The notes below the pieces were generated by a model. It made no database searches. It was not told the origin of the DNA and was given only the letters and a program-made list of their open reading frames with translations. A stretch of 64,000 nucleotides of DNA from Sclerotinia nivalis (lineage: Eukaryota; Ascomycota; Leotiomycetes; Helotiales; Sclerotiniaceae): positions 2,356,001 to 2,420,000 of the forward strand of contig JAPEIS010000010.1 in the NCBI GenBank assembly GCA_029531795.1. The letters run 5' to 3'. The translations under genes were made by a program, and so were the position numbers. Positions 58,023-64,000 of the stretch are shown here, piece by piece (position 1 is the stretch's first letter; the number at the start of each line of letters is the position of its first letter).

Positions 58023-58930
58023 ATGAATTCTATACCACGAATATCAAGGGCTCTAGGTAGTAAAAATGCCAATTGGATATGTACAGGATGCGCGAAGTCA
58101 AAACGAATCAATACGCCATTTTTCAAACCCTCCATTAACAGAAATGTTTCCAATAATTCAAACCCTCCAGGAAATGTAGCGCCAACGATGGAACAATTGA
58201 GAGCCCCATTTTCGCAGAAGAATAGTTCAACCATGTACTATACACTCAGTATCATTCTAGGAACTGTGGCTTTCTCATATGGTTCTGTGCCAATGTATAA
58301 AATGGTATATTTCCTTCCACGCCACTTTACTACTTCCATAGCTAACATATATCTCTACAGATCTGCCAAACTACAGGATGGGGTGGGCAGCCGATCAAAG
58401 CGCCCGGACACGGCGGTAGTGGTGTAGAAGGAGAAGATCCCTCCGAACGTCTCAGACCCGTCACTTCCGCAAAACGCATACGAGTGACCTTCAATGGATC
58501 CGTTTCCGACGTCCTACCATGGAAATTCACACCACAACAGAGAGAGGTTCGAGTTTTACCAGGAGAAACCGCATTGGCATTTTATACCGCTACGAATAAA
58601 TCTGATGAGGATATAATTGGGGTGGCTACGTATAGTGTGACGCCTGGACAAGTGGCTCCGTATTTTAGCAAGATTCAATGTTTTTGTTTTGAGGAGCAAA
58701 GGTTGAATGCCGGGGAAACGGTGGATATGCCTGTGTTTTTTTATATTGATCCGGATTTTGTTAATGATCCGAATATGAGGGGAATTGAGCAAGTTACTTT
58801 GAGTTATACGTTCTTCAGTAAGTTCTTCTTTCAGTTAAGGTGCAATATGTGAGGAGGATTACTAACCTGTTCAACAGAGGCTAGGTATGATAAAAATGGA
58901 CATCTAAAGGCTATGCCCGTTGGTATGTAA
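58023..58930 (+). CDS. cox11: Cytochrome c oxidase assembly protein Cox11
   Basis: Three exons: 58023-58304, 58361-58817 and 58878-58930 (introns 56 and 60 nt), 263 residues. The first about 55 residues are basic and Ser/Asn-rich (mitochondrial presequence). One membrane helix follows (YTLSIILGTVAFSYG). The intermembrane-space domain shows ICQTTGWGG at the first splice junction, VTFNGSVSDVLPWKF, and the copper-binding CFCFEEQRL with Cys201 and Cys203. The last exon supplies KARYDKNGHLKAMPVGM. Cox11 delivers copper to the CuB site of Cox1. Start ATG 58023 is preferred over upstream TTG codons in the same frame. It is intact. Confidence 0.95.
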
Positions 58931-59842
58931 AGAATGATGAGATGCATATTATATTTGATGTATATTACATTTCTTTGCATTGGGCGGCGTTTGGAGATTC
59001 AGATGATATAGATTCTGGCTGTCTGTTACATTACTACGGTACGAGTATTTGCTGTAGTCTAACTATCCACTCACATGCAACACTTTCTGGGTTAGATATT
59101 GGCTTTTATATTGCTACGGTACAAGTATCTTCTGTAGTCATACATATTATTATTATTATTATTCACGTTATACTCTTCTTTCCTACTTTTATATATTCTA
59201 CTTGACCCTTTCTGCCCTTCTATTTTGATGTTCTAGGCCCCCAGATATATATCTTACTTTCTGTCATGTCATGTACACGTGAGAGGCATTGGTAAGACAT
59301 GTCAGCCAATTAAAGAGGACCGGGGCCAGCAAGTTGAACAGCCAAGTAATACATCTCACCCATTTTATTTCAAAATTTGGACATTCAAAAATTGATGAGA
59401 TTCCAAATTCAATATTCATTATATGGGAGAACTTGAGAGAACTTGAGTCGTTTATATGACTAGTGAACCTTAATTGAACCTCCCTATATTAGTTGGTTCG
59501 GACTTGCCCTTAATTCCTCTCGAGGTTTTACAAAGTACAAAGCCTTATATCATTCATTCTATTATTCCCCGACACAATCTTATAGTTCAAACAAAGCACA
59601 AAGCACAATCAACAATCAAACAATCAAAACTTCTCTTTTGCTCATTATTAATAAATCAAAAATATCATCATTCTATTCTTGTTTTAATATCGAGATCAGC
59701 TTCGATTTGACTATACTTCAAGTGAGTCTGACTAGTCGGTAATTCCAACATCGCATGGTTGATTGGAGATTTACTCACTATCCGCAGTAACATACCATTT
59801 CCATACCGGTGAACTCATAACTTTCAGTCAATTGTCATCACA
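58931..59842. other. Intergenic, cox11 3' region and F-box promoter
   Basis: 912 bp. Holds a TAT/ATT microsatellite (59145-59162) and twin copies of TTGCTACGGTACRAGTAT-like sequence near 59035 and 59110. The frame 58942-59205 is not supported as a gene. Confidence 0.5.
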
Positions 59843-60799
59843 ATGATGGCCACGAAAAAGGCTGGTGCAGATATCCGTCATGATGATATTCGGAAAACAG
59901 ATTCACCTTCACCTTCACCTTTCAGACCTTCTTTACCTTCCTCACGCTCCTCTTCCTTTTCTGAATCATCTAATGCCATGATCCACGCTCCAATTAGTGT
60001 GATTCACGAGAATGCTTCAAGTTTATTTGAACATCGAGGTCAAATGGGATATTTAAAAACTTACGAGGAAGAGATTCTCAAATTGGCCTTGTCATCGATA
60101 TCATCAAACCCTTCAGTATCACCGGTACTCTCTGCCTCTGTTGAAGAATCAACAAATAATATGGACAAACTCGAGATGTTCGACAAGAAGCACACACCAT
60201 TCGTTACCACAATTCCTGAAATTATGCTTGGGATCTTTAAATATCTTAATCCTATTGATGCAGTCTGCTTCAGCCTCATAAAGTTTGTCCTTCTCTAACA
60301 TACGTCATATGATGATGACATTCATTAACTTTTTATCAGTAAATACAGTCGCAGCATATATATTTCTCATGGGGCTCATCAACTTCTTGACTTCCAACCA
60401 TCTCTTCAAATTGGTCGGCCTGAAAGCAAATTTCCAGTCATCCCTGGTCCGGAACATTCATGTCATCATTGTTGCCCTGTCGCATTCTTCCCAGCACATT
60501 GCGAATTGCATTTTCATCTAAGGAGTTTCATCCCCTCAGATCTTACCTTTTGTGCTGGACAATGTCAAATGTTTACGGAATGTGAACCATTTGACTCACA
60601 ATCATGTGGAGCTTGTGGAAGGAGTTATAGGAAACAGTTTGAGAGAGGAAGGAGAATGATTGATGTGATGAGACCAGAAGGACGCACATACAAATGGTTT
60701 GAACAGCCGAGACTTGATAGAGAAAACCGCCAACGAGAGAATCGTCGACGATTACGAAGACTATTGCAGCAGGTAACATCTAGTACCAGCTCCGCGTAA
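59843..60799 (+). CDS. F-box protein, unknown partner
   Basis: Two exons: 59843-60282 and 60340-60799 (intron 57 nt, donor GTTTGT), 299 residues. The N-terminal 100 residues are Ser/Pro-rich and disordered. The F-box (about residues 120-155) reads TTIPEIMLGIFKYLNPIDAV, continued across the junction by CFSLINKYSRSIY. The rest has a Cys/His-rich cluster (HSCHHCCPVAFFPAHCELH; CAGQC; CGACGRSY) that may bind zinc, and a basic Arg-rich end (RENRQRENRRRLRRLL). F-box proteins link substrates to SCF ubiquitin ligases through Skp1. The substrate is unknown. Confidence 0.82.
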
Positions 60800-61024
60800 A
60801 ATCAAACGGCCACTTCGCAATCATGTTGTTTTTACGAACCAAAGTAAGCCTAAATGCAACACTCCACACCTTTTGAGCACAATGATCACGACCCCAACAC
60901 TCTACATGTTCGTTCGAAGGCGACTCACTCCGAAAGGTCGTCAATGTGCGAAATTTTGAAGGCATTTATGATTGATTTGGGAGTTTTGTTGAGGAACGAA
61001 TAGAATGTTTGACAATGGACAGAT

Positions 61025-61340
61025 TTCTTTGGTACGATTCAGGCTTACGACAACTCACATGGATTTTGATTGGATAGAATTTTGAGACGGCAAATGGGTT
61101 ACGATACGGTTCAGTTTGTTTTATGAAATGCATTAGGATTTCCACGGGTTGGAGTTCTGGCAGGCAAATGAATTACGATACAATTCAGAATAACGATACT
61201 CAGATGCATTTTTGCTAGCCGGAGTTTTGAAAAAAAAAAACCCCCCCCCAAAGAAAACAAATTGGGCTATGATACAGTTCATTCTCAATATACACACTTG
61301 GATTTTACGGAACGGAGTTCTGAGAGGCAAAATGATGGTT
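61025..61340. repeat. Degenerate minisatellite, about 75-bp units
   Basis: About four imperfect head-to-tail units. Each has a TACGATACRGTTCAG-like block followed about 40 nt later by GGAGTTYTGAGRGGCAAATG. Unit starts are near 61030, 61098, 61172 and 61267. The units differ by many substitutions and one contains the A/C homopolymer run, so the array is old. Confidence 0.7.
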
Positions 61341-61734
61341 ACTGGGCACATTCAATGTGTTGGCGATCTTTCATTTGTAATAGAATAGTTGCGGGTGGAT
61401 TATGGGTTCTCTCATGAATGGATGGAGTTGAACTGAGATATTTGGAAAGGTATGAACAAGTGATACGATCCGATGAGCGGAGCGTTTGCGTACGGCCCAT
61501 CCTATGAATAGAAACTTATGGATAAAGAAAGGGCTTCAGCATAGAAAATAGATTAACATTAACGTTTTTTTTTTTATAAATTGGATTATGATATTTTACT
61601 CCCCCAGAAGATCCTACTCTATCTGTATTTAGAGTTCCTTGTTTTAAATTCCAAGACCCTGAAGCTGTTGAAAATGTACATGTACTTGGTATTAGTATAC
61701 CTATATAAATGATCCTCCTTGATTCATAAAGTTA

Positions 61735-61759
61735 GATAGATAGATAGATAGATAGATAG
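61735..61759. repeat. AGAT tetranucleotide microsatellite
   Basis: About six perfect copies of AGAT/GATA in tandem. Confidence 0.9.
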
Positions 61760-62268
61760 GTATATATGTAAGAACAGATCCTAAAACTCCCCGATAAATC
61801 TTTTTCTTTTTAAATTTCATATTTTACTAGGGTATAAATCTCTATAATATTTATTCTATTCCAATTCCTAATTTTTTTTATTACGGATTAATAAATAGAT
61901 TACTTGCTACTTGTTTGGATTCAAAGTTGATAATCGAGGCGAATAAACCGATAGATTTATACAACGCAAGGATTTTCTTCTCATTTCCTGCTTGAATTTG
62001 ATTTGATTTTATTCTGGAGCTAATTATACAAGCGAATGAATGTTTCAAGGCACCAAGAGCATTACTGTTGCTGTTGTCCGAATCATTAAGAATCACAGCA
62101 GTTTCAAGTGCGAAAAAGGAGTCCAAACCAAAAGCCAACATTTATATTCTGACATCTTAACAATGCAACAAAAAGTCCCGATGTATTATTTCTGTTAAAT
62201 AATCCCACATCCAAAAAATCCTGATGAAACAATCCATCACCAAGTTCCCACAGCCTCAATCCATCATC

Positions 62269-64000
62269 CTAAATACTTATGAAGAAACTCTTCTCACCCT
62301 CCTTTGGCTTGACTTCCGCTCTCTTCAAAATTGGATCCGCACAACTAATCCTGATCCTCTCCGGCGTTGCTGGACTTTCCAATCTCAACAATCCTCCATC
62401 CTTAATATCTTCACCTATTTCCGCTGTCACACCATACTCCTTCCTAGCAGCCTTCAACGCATCTCTAATAGCGAAGAACACAGCACTACCCATAAATAAT
62501 GGCGGTTCACCTACTCCCCTACTTCTCTGAATAGTTTTCAGCTCCTCCCATTCCACGCCCTTGAGTAGAGAAACATTAAACTCTTGAGGAATATCTCTAA
62601 ATCCCGGAATTTTATATGCACCAGGTCCTCGAGTTGCTAGTTGTCCTGCCATTGGTCCAGCGCGGAACCAAAGTGATTCTTCAGTGGTAAATAATCCCAT
62701 ACCTTGCACAAAAGCACCTTCAATTTGTCCATAATCAATGGAAGGATTGATGGAGCGACCAACATCCATTTTGATATCAGAACGTAGACATGTCCAATCA
62801 CCAGTTAAAGTATCGATTTCGACTTCTGAGGCTGTAACACCTTGTGTAAAGTAGAAGAACATTTGACCGGTGTTTGGACCCCAAGTATAACCAATATCTG
62901 GAGTTTTGTAGAATCCGTTTGCGGAAAGGTTGACACGATCAAAGTATGCGGCATGAGCTAGCTGTTTCATTGTCGCATCTGGACCAAATTTCTCTCGATA
63001 CGGAGCGAGTCGTTCATTGATTTGAGCACAGGCATTGAATATAGCATATCCGTTCAAATCAGATGAGGCCGACGCAGCAGTAGATGACGTATTGGCTACT
63101 GTATTGGTGGCCGTTTCCGAGATGAACACATTGGTCAATGGAACTCCAAGTGCTTCAGCTGCCACCATCATCATTTTCGTATGTAGACCTTGCCCCATCT
63201 CAGTACCACCATGAGCTACAAGAACAGATCCATCGTGATAGATATGAACCAATGCTCCTGCTTGATTGAGAAAAAGGGCTGTAAAGGAAATACCGAATTT
63301 TGTAGGTATAATTGCAAGTCCTCTCTTTTTCCACTTGTGTTCTGCGTTGAATTTTGTGATAGCCTCACGCCTGGCGGCATAATTCGATTCTTCCTGAACT
63401 TGCTTATACATTAGTGGTACATGCCAGTCTTTTAAAGCTTGGTTGAAATGTGTTTTCTCGTTCGCCTTGTAGAAGTTTATTTCTCGGAGTTTTTCTGCTG
63501 GCATACCGAGACGGTCCGCAACTTCCTCAATGTATGATTCTGCCATAAATAAACCTTGTGGTCCACCAAATCCTCGGAATGCAGTATTTGACATCGTATT
63601 CGTCTTGCAAACACGACCTCGGACGTGAATATTAGGAATCATGTAACAATTATCGGAATGTGATAATGATCGATCCAGTACAGCACCAGAAAGATCTTGA
63701 GTCCACCCTCCATTGCAGAACATATCTAAATCGAGTGCTTGGATCTTACCATCCTTATTAATGGCAACTTTCCATCGAGACAAGAAAGGATGCCTTTGAC
63801 CAGAGGTAATCATATCTTCATCACGATTGAGCATACAACGAACTAGCCTACCAGTCTTTTTAGCGGCAAGAGACACGATACCACATAGTTGTATGGAACG
63901 AGTCTCTTTTCCACCAAATCCACCTCCAAGTCTCTTGACTTTACTCACAACCTTGTTTGCAGCAACGCCACAAACTTGCGCAACATAAGTTTGGCTGACA
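62269..64000 (-). CDS. xdh: Xanthine dehydrogenase, C-terminal part (runs off the window)
   Basis: The minus-strand frame continues without a break past the right edge (QTYVAQVCGVAANKVV before the first in-window Met), so only the last about 576 residues of a roughly 1400-residue protein are present. It covers the molybdenum-cofactor domain: VKRLGGGFGGKETR, TAFRGFGGPQG with the substrate-binding Arg, the GTEMGQGLHTK motif, and the active-site loop RGVGEPPLFMGSAV with its catalytic Glu. The family oxidises hypoxanthine to xanthine and urate for purine breakdown. The absent N-terminus should hold two 2Fe-2S clusters and FAD. No intron is visible in this part. It ends RAEVKPKEGEKSFFISI. Confidence 0.94.
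   Translation of the reverse strand, partial: VSQTYVAQVCGVAANKVVSKVKRLGGGFGGKETRSIQLCGIVSLAAKKTGRLVRCMLNRDEDMITSGQRHPFLSRWKVAINKDGKIQALDLDMFCNGGWTQDLSGAVLDRSLSHSDNCYMIPNIHVRGRVCKTNTMSNTAFRGFGGPQGLFMAESYIEEVADRLGMPAEKLREINFYKANEKTHFNQALKDWHVPLMYKQVQEESNYAARREAITKFNAEHKWKKRGLAIIPTKFGISFTALFLNQAGALVHIYHDGSVLVAHGGTEMGQGLHTKMMMVAAEALGVPLTNVFISETATNTVANTSSTAASASSDLNGYAIFNACAQINERLAPYREKFGPDATMKQLAHAAYFDRVNLSANGFYKTPDIGYTWGPNTGQMFFYFTQGVTASEVEIDTLTGDWTCLRSDIKMDVGRSINPSIDYGQIEGAFVQGMGLFTTEESLWFRAGPMAGQLATRGPGAYKIPGFRDIPQEFNVSLLKGVEWEELKTIQRSRGVGEPPLFMGSAVFFAIRDALKAARKEYGVTAEIGEDIKDGGLLRLESPATPERIRISCADPILKRAEVKPKEGEKSFFISI

Larger units (their letters stand above)
60800..62268. other. Repeat-rich intergenic region
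   Basis: About 1.5 kb between the F-box gene and xanthine dehydrogenase. It contains a degenerate minisatellite (61025-61340), a long A-then-C homopolymer run (61230-61248) and an AGAT microsatellite (61735-61759). The minus-strand frames at 60780-60965 and 61881-62141 lack motifs. Confidence 0.6.

Noticed and set aside
1..64000. CRISPR arrays, phage or bacterial operon features
   Set aside because: The DNA is fungal nuclear. The repeats present are LTRs, minisatellites and microsatellites, with no regularly spaced repeat-spacer pattern.

Overview
This window is nuclear DNA of a filamentous ascomycete (Pezizomycotina). The evidence is short GT-AG introns of about 47-230 nt with CTAAC-type branch sites, fungal gene families (Dsc3, Bna3, LaeA-like methyltransferase), and an AT-rich transposon island whose repeats differ only by C/T and G/A transitions, the signature of repeat-induced point mutation (RIP). 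A Leotiomycetes/Sclerotiniaceae-like genome is my best guess; that placement is inference.

Left part, 1 to about 27.9 kb: one nested nest of degenerate Ty3/gypsy-type LTR retrotransposons. Element A (+ strand; 221-bp LTRs at 236-456 and 26989-27209; TSD ATATA on both sides) was split twice. Element B (+ strand, 129-bp terminal repeats, 4131-12604) sits in A's RNase H region. Element C (- strand, 163-bp LTRs, TSD ATATC) sits behind A's chromodomain. C is present as LTR-internal-LTR-truncated internal-LTR. No coding sequence in this part looks functional.

Right part, about 28.3 kb to the end: ordinary gene-rich euchromatin, with spliced models worked out by hand. In order: a TrhO/TSTD2-type rhodanese (+), an SDR oxidoreductase (-), the kynurenine aminotransferase Bna3 (-), the Dsc3 subunit of the Dsc E3 ligase (+), a 15-exon LaeA-like methyltransferase (+) convergent with a 9-exon cytochrome P450 (-), the SNARE Vti1 (-), a flavin amine-oxidase-like protein (+), a conserved membrane protein of unknown function (-), a basic low-complexity protein (-), Y-family DNA polymerase iota (+), an initiator tRNA-Met (-), a cupin protein (-), the cytochrome oxidase assembly factor Cox11 (+), an F-box protein (+), and the C-terminal part of xanthine dehydrogenase (-), which runs off the right edge. 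The genes are mostly unrelated housekeeping functions. The only pair that looks like a possible pathway is the methyltransferase and P450.

The most unusual object is the initiator tRNA-Met at 56253-56382. All its stems pair perfectly, but only after removal of a 58-nt insertion in the T loop. That insertion has spliceosomal intron signals (GTAAGC, CTAAC, TAG) and lies far from the canonical 37/38 tRNA intron site. It also splits the internal B-box promoter. Other points of note are a 7-nt microexon, a 12-nt microexon and a GC-AG intron in the protein genes.
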